A stretch of 64,000 bases of DNA from Halichondria panicea (Eukaryota > Porifera > Demospongiae > Suberitida > Halichondriidae): positions 5,761,205-5,825,204 of the forward strand of contig NC_087378.1 in assembly GCF_963675165.1 (NCBI RefSeq), in the 5' to 3' direction. The notes under the pieces were generated by a model that searched no databases, was not told the origin of the DNA, and saw nothing but the letters and a program-made list of their open reading frames with translations. The stretch's first letter is position 1; each line of letters begins with the position of its first letter. Positions 46,930-59,419 of the stretch are shown piece after piece. Both the position numbers and the translations under genes were made by a program.

Positions 46930-49900
46930 ATGGCTGGTAAATACACTGGTTCAATTGTGCTGCTGATCTTTGTGTGTGTATCTACGGGCACGGAATTCAA
47001 GCTCTCCTCTCAGAGGAGTAGGATACAGTCAGTTTGGAAAGACAGAGCTGATCAGCCTAATGTTGTGCACCTGGAGAAAAGTGAAGTCATGCAGCAGGTA
47101 CGTACGTGATGCCTTGTCTAGCTGGTATACTGACTTGTTAAACCATAGAGTAAGGTTAATATAGGAGTCATAGTAAACCAAATGTCCCTATCCTTAGTTT
47201 AATATAAACTAAAGAGAAGAGGGATAGGAAACTCAATCAAAGATCATGCGAGCGTTTAGTCACTCCTACTAGTCTTAAATTCCAGCCGGTTCTCATTGTA
47301 AGCGTGATCTACAGCCGGCTACCTTGCTATTCCAGCCAAGCTGCACTTGTCCCAAGGGTGGCCGGATTAACAAGAGTCTACTGTAGCGCCACATACATAT
47401 TTTTTTTATGTATTTGGGGCAATTATATCATCAGATTCCCTGGTTTATATACTAGCCTTTGTGGGACTGAAGCAGAAAGCAATTTGGTTTCATAAGATAA
47501 TTCAGTGGTGGATTGATCTTGATTCTATGGACTAGTGCCTTTCTTAAAGGCTAGGTCGCTCTGATGCTGAAGCAGAAGGTATAATCAATTTTTAGCGTAC
47601 AATTTTGCTCCAGGACCAGTACAAAAGGTCGATAAAGTTTGAGTGATGTGTTTGTGTGTCTGTCTGTATGTGTAGATCTGTTACAGCTGCTCAACGATCA
47701 ATGGAGTCTAGTTGAAATGTCATTGCAGCCTTTTCATAACAGTGCAGCAACTGTACTTAGTAGTTAGCTGTTGGTGGCTGCAAGAGTGAGAAGAGAGCTG
47801 AAGGCTCTGCCTACGGACATGATAAGATGCAGCAGCCATTAATTTTAGACTTTGTACTTTGGCCGCATTTTTAGCATCAATCATGGTCATTATTTCTCAC
47901 TCTTTGAGTTTTCTTGTGATCTACAAATAGAACAAAACGTGTACATGGCAAGCTGCATGGATGACTCACTTTAACATTTATTATCACAAAATAATTATAG
48001 CCGCAGATTTGTGACAAAAGCCAGAGCACCAGTGGGACTGAACTGGTTTTCATAGGATGGTTTATAGAGAAAACTTGACCAATCAGAAAAGTTTGACATC
48101 ATTGGGCAAAGTTAGTTAGTTCAGTGCGCCCTCGTGCAATATTTTCCGTGTTGCACTCGTGCTGGGCAATAACTAATACTTCCGGTAGCATAAAAGGCTA
48201 TCCTCGAATCTAAATAAAATCCATGTTTTGTTTTTTTTGAGAAATCAGCAAAATACAAAAATGTAGCGCTATGGTTATGGTCAAGAGTAGATAAGAGTAA
48301 GAGTGTTGAACTGCTGTAGTAATTGTGGAACCGCATTTGCCCTGACATGCGTCATCACTGTCGTCACTATTCAATTAATGAGTGCTGTTAAGTAAACTGT
48401 GGTCTGTGGTTTGTAGCACAGAACTGCACAATCACAGTAGCCTTTACACAGGCTCTCCTTTTCTTTTTTTCTGTTCTTTATCACAATCGTTCAATAAGAT
48501 AAAATACTGTACTTTGCCTGCAGCAAGCTGGACATGGACTTGGAACTGGAAGTTTGCAAGCACTATAGCTAGCTATACCTTAGGCTTAGCTACATGATCT
48601 ACTACCGTATAGCGCAAAATTTTCGAGGGGCTTAATTTTCGCTGATTTCGTGGGTTAAAATTCTACACAAAAATTAAGTCTACGAAAATTGTTCTTTAAT
48701 TAGAATTACCTGCTATCATGCAAATATTTAAAGGCGTGGCTTCCGGTAAGCAGTCATTTTGCGAACATTGTGCAACGAAATGGCTTTTAGAGGCCAATCC
48801 ACGAAATATAAGTGCCTCGAATATTTCACGCTATACGGTAGTGGTAGTCTAGATTGTGTGTTCAGATTCTATCAGACTATTACCTTTTCTTGTGTCTTTC
48901 TGCATGCTAGTATAATAGATCATAGCTTAGTCATCATTATCATATAGCAGGTAGCTACTGCCACCAAAGCTGGCCACGCTGATTCTCTGATCTGACTTGC
49001 AGCACAGCTTGGTGGTTGTCTCAGTACAGTCTTATTAACTCTGAATGCGTGGGAGAATACCTTACGTCACGATTGTGGGCTACATATCGCCCACGTTCAT
49101 AAAAATCCTTGTGGATCACGCGATTTCCCAAACCAGGCCTTACTTTTTCTTAACTGTACGCCCATTTCTTTCTTTGCTGCCTCACTATTCTTTCATGGAT
49201 GAACAGTGACAACAGCAAGAAAAAGTAAGGCCTGGGAACGAGGCTACAATCACAGCAAGTGCAGTTTCTGGGAAGTGTTGCTAACATAGTACTGATAACT
49301 ATCAAGTGAGCAGGAAATTGCTGTTACTAGCAGTTCAACACTCTTACTCTTACCTACTCTTGTTATGGTATATCTCTTTGATTTTTTTAGCTAACGACTC
49401 CCATTTAGGGCAACACGAATTGTCCAGGTTTATGCGTTCACGTGATTCACATTCATATCTAGCTCTTATTTTAATCCACACGCATAGCTAGAATCTACCA
49501 GGTTTCACTTCTGTTCATTGATGTAATAAATCCAGTATAGAATTATTATAGCTACAGCGCCACTATATCTAATTAGCTAGTAGCTATAGTCTAACATGTA
49601 ATCATTATTATGTACGCTTATTATTATAGGTTTCAGCCATACGTGCCAAACGTCAGAGTGGCTTAGATCCGGCCATTGATGGCGACCACTTATTCAATGA
49701 CATCAACAGATACGGTCAAATCTACTATTCTGGAGTCGACACCAGTTCAGTATGTGCTACCCAGTTCGCATTGAAATTGTTTTATTTTGTTGACATACCT
49801 TAAGTAGTCCAGTCTCAATTCCCGAATAGTATGTGATCACAACACAGAGACATATGCTATCTTTGTGTCATCCACTCCTTATTAGGTGATCATGGTCCTT

Positions 49901-52900
49901 ACGTACTCCCTAACCAATTTGTACACAGTCGCTACATCAAACTTGTACAGGTATGTCAAAATCGTATTAATTTGGTAAATAAAATAAATCTTGCGTATGC
50001 GTGTGTAACTGAGTGTGTCTGAAATCCTCGTCTATTGAAATATAAATTGCAGCATGCTACATACATAGCTGACGTACCACCTATATGCACATTGTACATG
50101 AATATATACATGTCAGGGTTTCATCTAGGGGGGGGGCGAGGGGAAGCTTTCTCCCCCCCCCCCCCCGAGAGAGAGAGAGAGAGAGAGAGAGGGCTAGACA
50201 CGATCTTTTGCTACATGTAGCTTTGCTAGAGGATGATTGGTCATCACCTAGTCTTACCACAAATCTATCCATTTCTTTTGTATATATAATTAGTACTGTG
50301 GTTTCTGTAGATACGGTCCACAATTTCAAACCAGCATACCAAGTTACATGTAGTTGCCGTCAATGCATATTGGCAGGAGTACATCGCTAATAGGCACCAA
50401 CAACAAGCAATATAGGGGGTGTGGTGACTGGAAGTGGGTGTGGCCTCAACATTTTCTCACATGGTGCGTGCGCTTTCTTTTCAAACTTTCCCCCCAAACA
50501 AAAATCCTGGATGAAACCCTGCATGTAGCTGGCCCACGGCCAAAGATTTCGGTATGCGCTTTATTTAGGTCAACAAACTATGGCCGAACCTTTGACCAGA
50601 TTGACAGCCAGCTGGACTCGACAGTTTCTAGTGGACCCACACTGTGGTACAACTCCCACTTTGGGAGTATCACCAAAAATCTGGTAAGTTGATACATGTA
50701 TAGGTATCTGGTCCATGCAAGTTATTTCTTATAGTAACCAAACTGATAAGTCGTGCATGCATGAAGGTTTGCTGTAAAATTGAATCAGGTCACAAGTAGG
50801 ACATGCATCTATATAGCAGACGTTAATCACGGTGTTTCTTATCAGTGGGCTGGACTGAAATACTGAACCTTGGTTGCGCATACGCGTTTATCATTTCTGT
50901 CAAATACCTAGTCACCATCAACACAATGCTCTTTGGACACTTCTGATCTCACAGCAAAGCTCTATACAAGATATTTAGAGTAGCTTTGAATAAAAAGGCT
51001 CAGTTTCAAAGATAAAGTCATTCAAAAAACTATTCTTGAATGTGTGGATCCATGGGGAGAATTATACCTTACACAGTCCACTAATTTTGCGTTTCCGAAT
51101 CGAGAATGATGAATTCCATTTGTGTGTAATAATTATTATGGCATGTTTTCTCCGTGTTGAATACACAAATCATAGGGTGGTCCCAAATTTGTGTTATATA
51201 CTTTATGTGACATCCAAACATACTTTATAATGCGTCTTAAAAGGTGAGAAGTAGCTTGGGTCTTCTTCACTAATTACCCATGAATGATGCATGTGTTTAC
51301 ATGTATCGGAGGACATCGGATAGGAGCTTGAATATGATGTGGTGGTAGGTCCTGAATAAGGATTCGAATCACATTCAAAAGTATTTTTATTACTTCAAAG
51401 CTGTTCTAACAGAAATGATAAACATGCATGTGCATGCAATCAATCAAGGTCAAAGGTCAGTCCAATTGTCCAGTTCACTGATTAGAAACACCCCACCCCA
51501 TTGATCAGTATTCATATGCTTAGCTTTTGTCCAGGTGGTGTTTTCTCATGCGAATCAACCGAAGATATTTTACTCCACTGACGAGGGATCCACTTGGAAT
51601 TCGCGAACATTTTCCATCTCCACGATTGATAGCAGGACTTTGATCTGGAACACACGACACGACCGATGGGCTCTCGCTCATGACATCACAAATAACATAG
51701 TATGTGAATTGAACATTTTACTAAGTGCGTACTCTATTTCCATCACAGCTATACCTGACACAAAATCTGGGCGATAGTTGGATAAAGTTGTCTGATAATG
51801 TTGAATTGCCTTTATTCGACTACCAATGGTAAATTTGTAGTGCAGTACGTAATACTGTAACATGCAGATAGGAGGAATAGGTGTCTTTCCTAAGCTCCCT
51901 TTAATTCTTGTAAGATATATAATGATTATCACTACGTAATAGATATAGCATAAGACCGAGTGTTTTATAAATTATACGGTCATGAGGACAAGTTACCTGT
52001 AAATTATATCACGAGGATTCTCATGCTATATACTGACAGTGTTTTATATCACGAAGACCCCTTACCGAATCATGCCTCGAGGCTACGCGACCGTGTAATA
52101 TAACACGGAAGGGACTGTATTACACCCTTATAACATTGACAACGTGATATAACAAAGCGCTAGGTTACAAGATCAAACACTGTCCTTGCAGGGGAAACCC
52201 CAAGTATTTTGATGCCACTTCAGTATTCTATAATACCTACAACCCAGCCGATAGGCTACGTGAGTTAATCTATTGTAGCAGGATGGTCATAATGTACCTA
52301 TAATTACAGGTGGAAATTTCACTGTTGGTCTGTATGTTCAATCTCATCCTTACAACAATCCCATGGAGGTTGATCCTAACCTTGGTCGTCATGACGCCTT
52401 TGTGACGGTGGGGCCTTATATCTTTGTACAGAAGACAGACAATAATGTTGCCAGCCTGTATACCAGCTACATCAAAGCTCCCTTTAAGAAAGCAATGATT
52501 CCAGCCGAAGACCCTCACCAGGTGAGCTTGCCTACAAATTAATGTATAATCTGCTTTGAAGTTCCCGTATACTTTACATACGTACCTTAAGGTGACATAT
52601 GTTTGCGAGTATTAATTTCTGCATATAAATGTAAAATCACAAAAATGAATCCATTTGGGTGTAATTAGACACGTTATGAATAACATTAATTTCAAACTTG
52701 AGCAAAGAATTAGCAAAATTTAATACCAGCAAAATGAGCTTAACAGTGAAAGCGCCTACCTATGAAAATATGTCACCTATATATACAGGCACGTTTCACT
52801 TTCTACAATAATTGTGTTGAGGTCAAATTTGCATTGCGTTTTTCCCTCATTCTCATAACTCTGTCATACGTACTTCACTGAAATTCAAATGTTCATGAGT

Positions 52901-55900
52901 ACCATCGGATTCCTCAGTCTCTTCAGAATCTTTCGTAAGCCTTGCACTAAACCGCTACTATTATAGCTGTTTGTTGCATGGGCTAAAATAGTCAGAAAAG
53001 AGCTGCAAAGCTGCACACTGCCAGAACAGTCATTATGAACTGTGGCCTCTTTGCAGATCCACCACTTTTAACGTTAAATTTTGACAGTTACTAGATCTAC
53101 ATGCACGCTTCTATCCTTGAAGTTAAAAGTCGAAGTGTGCAGCCATCCATTTTAGCTTCCTTCGCAGCCCTCCTTTTTTGTTTTTTGTCACCCTACCGTA
53201 TAGCGGGTTATTTTCGCGGAATGCCAAAACAAAACAATTCTAGGTTAAAATGACCACACCCCTACAGCAGAGAGGTTTCAATACCGGAAGTAAACCACTT
53301 TTCGAGGCATTAAATTTTCGTGAATCTGGGTCAATCCTCGAAAATGTCGTGCCTCAAAAATAACCAGCTATACGGTAGTTCAATTAGAGCACTGAAGTGC
53401 TAACCCTCGGCAATCAATAGTAGCTAGTACAAGTAAGAGCAATCGTTCCTGGTATAGGATCACTTCTCGAAAAAAGCACGCATATGTAGCTAGCTAGAGC
53501 CTAGAGGCCAACGTGCAAGTTCAAACTTAGCTTTTGCTTGCTTTCATTCGACAAAGAAGCTTTAAAATTATAATCTGCCACGTACTATTTAAACTAAGAT
53601 ATTGTTGTGTGAAGTCTATCCATGCTGTAAACGCAGCGCTATGGCACCCAGGTGAGTAGATTCACCTGTCACAAACAAACCAACGGACTACTATACCCGT
53701 GGCTGCCCACGAGCGCCTCAGGTAATAATCAGAAAAAATACTTTAAAAAGGAGTACCTGCCTTCCTAAATCGCGTGACAGTAGATAAGTGGTAGACAAGT
53801 GAAAATTAACGTGGGCAGTCACTAGCTGGGCGGATCCTGGCAGGGCATGAAACTACAGCATGGCTATACGCATTGCAGACTTTCACGTAAAGCCGTAGAT
53901 AGTACGCCAGAATCAAGTGTCGAGACATCGTAGACGAGAGCTTACCTAGTAAAGACTACAGATCTAGATCTTCATTTAGCTCAGTTTCCTGTGTTCAGAA
54001 CAGACGCACTTAACTGCAGTAGATATTTATACACTAGGGTGACACAAGGTGTCATGGGGCGAGCGTGTTTGTGAAAAGCTGTTTTTTTGTTGTTTACGTT
54101 TGGCTAGCTTGACTTCTTTCTCTTCAGCTGTTTCTTGGGCTCTTGCTTGTCTCTCTCGATCCCTCCTTATTCGAAGTCTTTCTTGTTTGCTTTCGTTGTC
54201 AGGATTCATTTTATGCAACTTTTTCTTATGCCTCCAGTTGTGCAAAGTAGGGAATACACGAAATTGGTAAGGACCGCATGTGTAAAAACCGGCTATCAGG
54301 CCGTACGTACCATGACATACATACATACAGAGAAATTTTCTACCGACGTCACTACGATAGGGCTCGCTACGCTCGCCCCAATTAGTAATTATCTCTCTTA
54401 TAACGCACTTTTTGATCGAAGCAAAACATGCCAAGAGGCATATAGCACAGCACAGCACAACACAGCTTGCAACATTCATCTATGAGGAAGTCTCTGGCAT
54501 ACTTGACCACAGAACTTCCGGAGCCCAAACTCAACGCAAATAGACTTCAATTATAACCCTATAGTTAATGTAAATGTGTTTTACACTGTAGACCTATTAT
54601 GTATCTCATATTGACGAGCTACAAGCATTGGTGATCGTGGAGCATGAAAGCAATCAGAAAAACTTGTATCTCTCGGATGCTACTGGCGTATTTTTCTCTC
54701 TCTCCCTGCCTGATCTGGTTTTGGAGAATGGAATATATGATTTGGAATTGGTACGTAGGCATAGTGTTGCATGTACTGCATTACCATGAATAATGTGAGA
54801 GAATTGTAGTCTAAAACTGCACACCTCTGCAGGCAGGTATTTCTGTATAAGATTGCATGCTTTTAATTCTCTCACAGATTCAGGGACTGAATGGCACCCT
54901 AATAGCCAACCAGTATGTGAGGGCAGATCCCAGTCAGCTGGCGGATACCAAACGCACACTGATCACTCTGGACAATGGCGGTAACTGGGAACTAGTCACT
55001 CCACCAGACAGGTACCAGAATAGCACCACTGTCAACTGTAACCCTCCCGAGTGCTCCCTGCACCTGCACATTAGCACTACAGAGTATTCCAGACTGGGAG
55101 TCTTCTCTCTGGTGAGCAAACTCTATCAGTGTGATTTCTAGATATATGCTCTCTTTTGGCACAGGACTCAGCACCCGGACTCATCATAGCCCATGGGACA
55201 ATTGGGAACCAGTTGTCTGATGATCCAGACCTGTACCTGTCTCGAGATGGAGGTTTAACTTGGGAGCAGACTTTGGTGGGCAGTTGGGGGGTCAACGTAG
55301 CCGACCACGGTGGACTGATAGTGGCAGCCAGGGACTACCATCAGCAGTCTTCCACTGACATCATGTACACGTGTAATGAGGGACAGAGTTGGCAAGACTT
55401 CACATTCTCCTCGCAGCCTATGACAGTTTTCGGTGTCATCACTGAGCCTGGGGAATACACCACAACTGTCAGGTATAATTATAGTTAGTGTGTGTTCTTT
55501 GTTTTATTATGTATGGTTAACTTTCTGGTGTTGTTTGAGGGGTGGGGCGATTGCAAAAAATGTTGTTAGAAAGCTGTAACATAATAATTATGCAATACCT
55601 TGACAGCTGTGCATGTGCTCTCTCACTGCAGTCTGTATGGCATAAAGACATCCGTCTCCCCACGTGTATGGGACGTTGTGACGGTCAACTTCACGGCTAG
55701 TTTTGAGAGAACCTGCATCGCAACTGATTTCTACATCTGGCAACCTTGGGACGATCGCACAGACACTGACTGTATCCTTGGTGCTGATGTCAGCATTGAG
55801 AGACGGCTGCCCAACACCTGCTGTTTGATTGGCACAGGCTATGTGAGGACAGTACTGGTGACCACGTGTGCATGTACTGAGGAAGACTATAACTGGTAAG

Positions 55901-58524
55901 TCCCTAGCCTCCTTCACACAGGCCTTGGATTGACCTTCTACTGACTGCTTGCGCATGGGCACAATCATTATGCCTCGGTGTGCATGTGCAAGCAAGGTAC
56001 CGTATAGCGCGAAATTTTCGAAGGGCTTAATTTTTGCGGATTTCGTGGCTTAGAATTCTACACGAAAATTAAGTCCACGAAAATGTTTCTTTATAATTAG
56101 AATTACCTGCTATAACATGCAAAGATCTAAAGGCGTGGCTTCCGGTAAGCAGTCATTCCGCGAACATTGGGCAACGAAATGCTTTTAGGAGGCCAATCCA
56201 CAAAATAAGAGTGCCTCAAAAATTTTGCGCTGTACGGTATACAGTAGTGTGTTTGTATGTCTGTCTGTCTGTCAGTGTAGATTGCTACAGCTGCTCAAGG
56301 ATCAATAAAGTTGTCATGTTTTCTTGAATTTTAATTCGTGGATTTGTAAGATATGCTTCGTTCTCGAGTTCTTACTTGGAATGCCATAGCAGCCTTTTCG
56401 GAAGAGTGCGTAGAAAAATTTGTTAGTGTTCTACTCTACTTAGTAGTTAGCTCTACACTAGAACGCTAGCTATTGATAGCTGGAAGAGTGAGAAGAGAGA
56501 AAGGCCCTGCTGATGCAGCCATTAATTTTAGACTTGAACTTTTGGCATCCATTGTTTTCACAATCATGGTCGATCTTTCAGTTCCTTGTGATTCTGCCTG
56601 CAAGCAAAAATTAATAAAAATGTTAATCATCATGTTATGTAGCTTTGGCACCTCCACCGAGGCATCAGCACCCGCGGTGCTTCATTGTGGATATTTCCCT
56701 GTAAAATTTCACCTTAGTATATTAGATGAGCGTGACATGTCCTTGTAGTGTCCTGTTTCACCCCGTTCAGGCAATTTTCATCCACACTGTTGCAGGCTGT
56801 GAGTCTTTTGCTAGCATAGCAGACTATTGGTAGCTATCAGAATGCTATCATAGAAACCTTCTATAGAACTTTCTATATACTTCCTTCAATCCACTCCATT
56901 CGTTGTGACGTCATTGCTTTACTGAGCATACTGTTTTACTGAGCATACACGTTGTTATCCCTGGCTAATGGTTAGCGTATGCGCAAGCAATTGATGCCAG
57001 GCCCACTCTCAGAGGAAGTGTGGCTTGAGATTGAGGCTAGTAAGTCCCATGCTTGTTGTGCTTACCTGCTACTGTACCACTTGTTTGTGCTTCTCATGCA
57101 GTGACTATGGATTCAAACACTCTGATGGATTTGTTGGCCCATGTATTCGTGATCCTGATGTTGCATTGGATGACCCCTGCTTGACTGACGGTGTAGTTAG
57201 CTACATGAAGTCAACCGGTTATAGAAAGATCCCTGGTGACATTTGTGAGAAAGGAGTGGAGGATACATTTAAGAAACAGCCATTTCCATGCTGCAAATCT
57301 GCACCATCAACAACTAAAAATCCCTCCACACAATTCCCTACGACAACCGAAAAGCCCTCCACGCAATTTCCTACTACTGATGAAGCTTCAGATCCTCTCC
57401 GTCAGAAGTATGTTGTCACGGTCTCTGCTCTAGCTGCCCTGCTGGGTCTTGCTGTGCTGCTCGCCCTTGTTCTGGGTGTACTTGCAGGGGTGTTCGCAAT
57501 GTAAGTCTATGTAAGACGTGTACATGGCATTAAAACTGGTTCGCAATAATTATTCACTTAGGCTTGTACGGATTCATGCTATATAACACTATAATTATTA
57601 CTGGATTTCCTAGGCACCCTGAACAATTCAGAATTAATGCAAGGGGGTACCTAAAATAATTTGCTGTATTCGGAATTTCCTGACAATTAACTTTTCAGGA
57701 AGCACTCTAAGGCTAAACGTCAATTCCTGCGATTGGCTACCTCTGGTGATGGAATGGGGAGTGGTGGAATCTCGTATGTAAGAGACACAGACAGACAAGT
57801 GCTTCTTGGATCAGGTGTGTTCATTTAGTAATGGTTTTTCGTCTCTAAAAATGCTATAACCATCAATCATGATTACACTTTTTGTATGACACTGTACAGT
57901 AGGCTTCGATTGGCAGAATTATTATTTAGCTAGGATTGGTTTGGGTGTGGTTTAACCGTACGTTGTGCCGATTGGTGTGGAATACTGAAAAAGAAAGCAA
58001 CATTTCATATTAGGTTACCTTATACGATCATGTATCTAGGATATTTAATTTTTGGCATGACTACTTACAGTATTCCAGCTGCTCTCTGAAGTACGGCCAC
58101 CTCGATATACATGTACCGGCCATTTGGGTTGGCACAGATTGCTAGCTAGATGTTTACTGCACAAAACTCGCCCTGAAATGCGGCCACTCTCTATTCTGCA
58201 TACTAGCTGGCCAGTACTAAACTAGGTTTTTAATTTGTACGTTTATCGTTTATTACAATGTAAGGCCGGATATATGACGCTTTGGTTTGGCAATTACACT
58301 GAAATCAAAATGATTCATTAGATTCGAGGTAGGGATAGTCAGTCGCAGCTTTTTTTTTTTAATGCGGCCATCCCAAGGGTGGCCGGATTAACGCGAGTTA
58401 CTGTATACTGTATACTGTATAATTATGAACTGTCATGCAAAAGTGATATCCCGTGCACATGTTCTACACAGGAGCTAATGATCAGGATACCGATAGTGAG
58501 GACGAGGAACCGTTAAAGCTGTGA
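46930..58524 (+). CDS. Sortilin-like VPS10-domain sorting receptor
   Basis: Fifteen exons: 46930-47097, 49630-49749, 49886-49950, 50569-50683, 51535-51699, 51749-51828, 52192-52259, 52310-52521, 54592-54750, 54878-55111, 55165-55472, 55632-55895, 57102-57500, 57699-57814, 58472-58524. Phases join throughout: 2526 nt, 841 residues, close to the usual size of sortilins. Signal peptide 1-21; propeptide with furin-type RAKR at 61-64; ten-bladed VPS10 propeller with Asp-box repeats such as STNYGRTF (119-126), STDEGSTW (170-177), TLDNGGNW and SRDGGLTW; Cys-rich 10CC module (about 560-695); Thr/Pro-rich stalk (TTEKPSTQFPTT); one membrane helix (757-786); a tail of about 55 residues ending TDSEDEEPLKL. 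Sortilins bind cargo in the Golgi and deliver it to endolysosomes. The tail is acidic but lacks a clear DxxLL GGA-binding motif. Head-to-head with the cathepsin gene. Confidence 0.92.
47640..47900. repeat. tacagctgctcaa.gatcaat repeat in sortilin intron 1
   Basis: gtgtgtctgtctgta microsatellite then gttacagctgctcaacgatc; related to 56250 and 63045. Confidence 0.6.
48060..48185. repeat. gacatcattgggcaaagtta repeat in intron 1
   Basis: Same family as 36560-36665 and, inverted, 32155-32250; ends cactcgtgctgggcaataac. Confidence 0.6.
48438..49246. mobile_element. TAGCC element with 9-bp target duplication (intron 1)
   Basis: Ends TAGCCTTTACACAGG and GGGAACGAGGCTA, flanked by CAATCACAG at 48429-48437 and 49247-49255. 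A TACCGTATAGCGC element (48603-48840) is nested inside. The interior is shared, inverted, with 60868-61630. Confidence 0.8.
48603..48840. mobile_element. TACCGTATAGCGC miniature element, copy 2
   Basis: taccgtatagcgcaaaattt ... tcacgctatacggta; nested in the 48438 element. Confidence 0.8.
50128..50190. repeat. G-run, C-run and (GA)n microsatellite
   Basis: About nine G at 50128, fourteen C at 50153-50166, then (GA)12 to 50190, in sortilin intron 3. Confidence 0.9.
52583..52780. mobile_element. TACCTTAAGGTGACA miniature element in intron 8
   Basis: Left end intact, right end atatgtcacctat worn; interior matches 33111-33351 (gcgagtattaatttctgc, aacagtgaaa). Confidence 0.7.
53194..53377. mobile_element. 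TACCGTATAGCGGG miniature element in intron 8
   Basis: taccgtatagcgggttatttt and aaaaataaccagctatacggta form inverted ends; a family distinct from, but with the same tips as, TACCGTATAGCGC. Confidence 0.75.
53385..53735. repeat. agcactgaagtgctaac interspersed repeat in intron 8
   Basis: agagcactgaagtgctaaccc, ccaacgtgcaagttcaaac, gctgtaaacgcagcgctatg, gtggctgcccacgagcgcc; matches 30886-31240 and 32383-32985. Confidence 0.7.
54030..54210 (-). pseudogene. Charged coiled-coil fragment of a mobile-element protein
   Basis: Minus-strand frame with ERLRIRRDRERQARAQETAE and KEVKLAKRKQQ. Such ER.R..RDRER.AR..ETAE.. repeats are common near the N-terminus of Helitron-type and similar proteins in invertebrates. 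No further domain. Lies in sortilin intron 8 on the opposite strand. Confidence 0.35.
55905..57039. mobile_element. TAGCCTCC element inserted at the exon 12 donor
   Basis: Begins TAGCCTCCTTCACACAGGCC and ends GATTGAGGCTA. GTAAGTCCC occurs at 55896-55904 and again at 57040-57048, so the 9-bp target was the 5' splice site itself. The element makes up almost all of intron 12. It contains a TACCGTATAGCGC element (55998-56239) and a tacagctgctcaa repeat (56250-56600). The same insertion is in the duplicate (62705-63846). Confidence 0.85.
55998..56239. mobile_element. TACCGTATAGCGC miniature element, copy 3
   Basis: taccgtatagcgcgaaatttt ... tgcgctgtacggta, nested in the intron 12 element. Confidence 0.8.
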
Positions 58525-59330
58525 ACCTGCAAGTTACAACTGTCAGACTTCTTCTTATTTCTGTAATAATTCTTAATATTGCATGTGGATTGTATAATTT
58601 TTATGTACTGTATTGTGAACGAGTAGCTTAACTGACTTCTGTGCTAAAAACTGTTGCAGCATGTTCAAATATCCTTTTAATTATATTATAGCTTTAGGGG
58701 CTCATCATCTTCATCATCATTGTCTGCATGGGAGAAGACATATAGGGGTCAACCATGTCTGTCTATCTAGATATACTACCATTACACAATGCAGTATTTT
58801 ACCGTGATAACGGAGCATTATTTTGCAAATCCACTAATTGGAAAACATTCTTACTTGCACTTCATTTATCATTGAGCATCTGTAGCAGTCTACACACACC
58901 ATATACCTCGCTGCACAACCAATTAAGGCACCGCGGTATAGCATAGATAGTAGAGGAAGGGTTTACTATCTATGGGTATAGTCAAGGCTTTATTTTAAGT
59001 GGAGGCTAAACATAAATCGTTCAGTGTTAATTGCTGTGCATGTGTGAAATGATAATTATGTCCACGAACAGTTTTGCAGCACTTCTATATACCTCATGCA
59101 TATTTGCGGCTATGACTAATGAGACAGTACGCAAACTATAATTATCCATGTACATGTAAGTATTCAAATAGGTGCATAAATAATTATGATGAAAGTCTTC
59201 GTGTTTTTCGCCTCCAGCTACACATGCTTACGGCAATATCAGTTGATGGTACGTATTACCAAGAGCGCATAAAGAGAGAGAGAGCGTGTGTTGTAAGTGC
59301 CTCAGGTAATAATCGGGACGAATGAAACAA
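58525..59330. other. Spacer between sortilin and its partial copy
   Basis: 3' flank of sortilin, AT-rich, with no coding signal. Near the end, gcctcaggtaataatc resembles the tail of the repeat at 53385-53735, so the duplication junction lies at or just after it. Confidence 0.45.
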
Positions 59331-59419
59331 TACTTTAATGTGAATGTGTTTTGCACTGTAGACCTATTATGTATCTCATATTGACGGCTACAAGCATTGG
59401 TGATCGTGGAGCATGAAAG

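Noticed and set aside
50081..50390. Overlapping ORFs rich in RERERE/SLSLSL
   Set aside because: Produced by the GA microsatellite and homopolymer runs in sortilin intron 3.
55588..55995. 135-codon minus-strand ORF opposite sortilin exon 12 (also at 62388-62795)
   Set aside because: Shadow of the conserved coding exon on the plus strand; conserved in the duplicate only because the DNA is duplicated.
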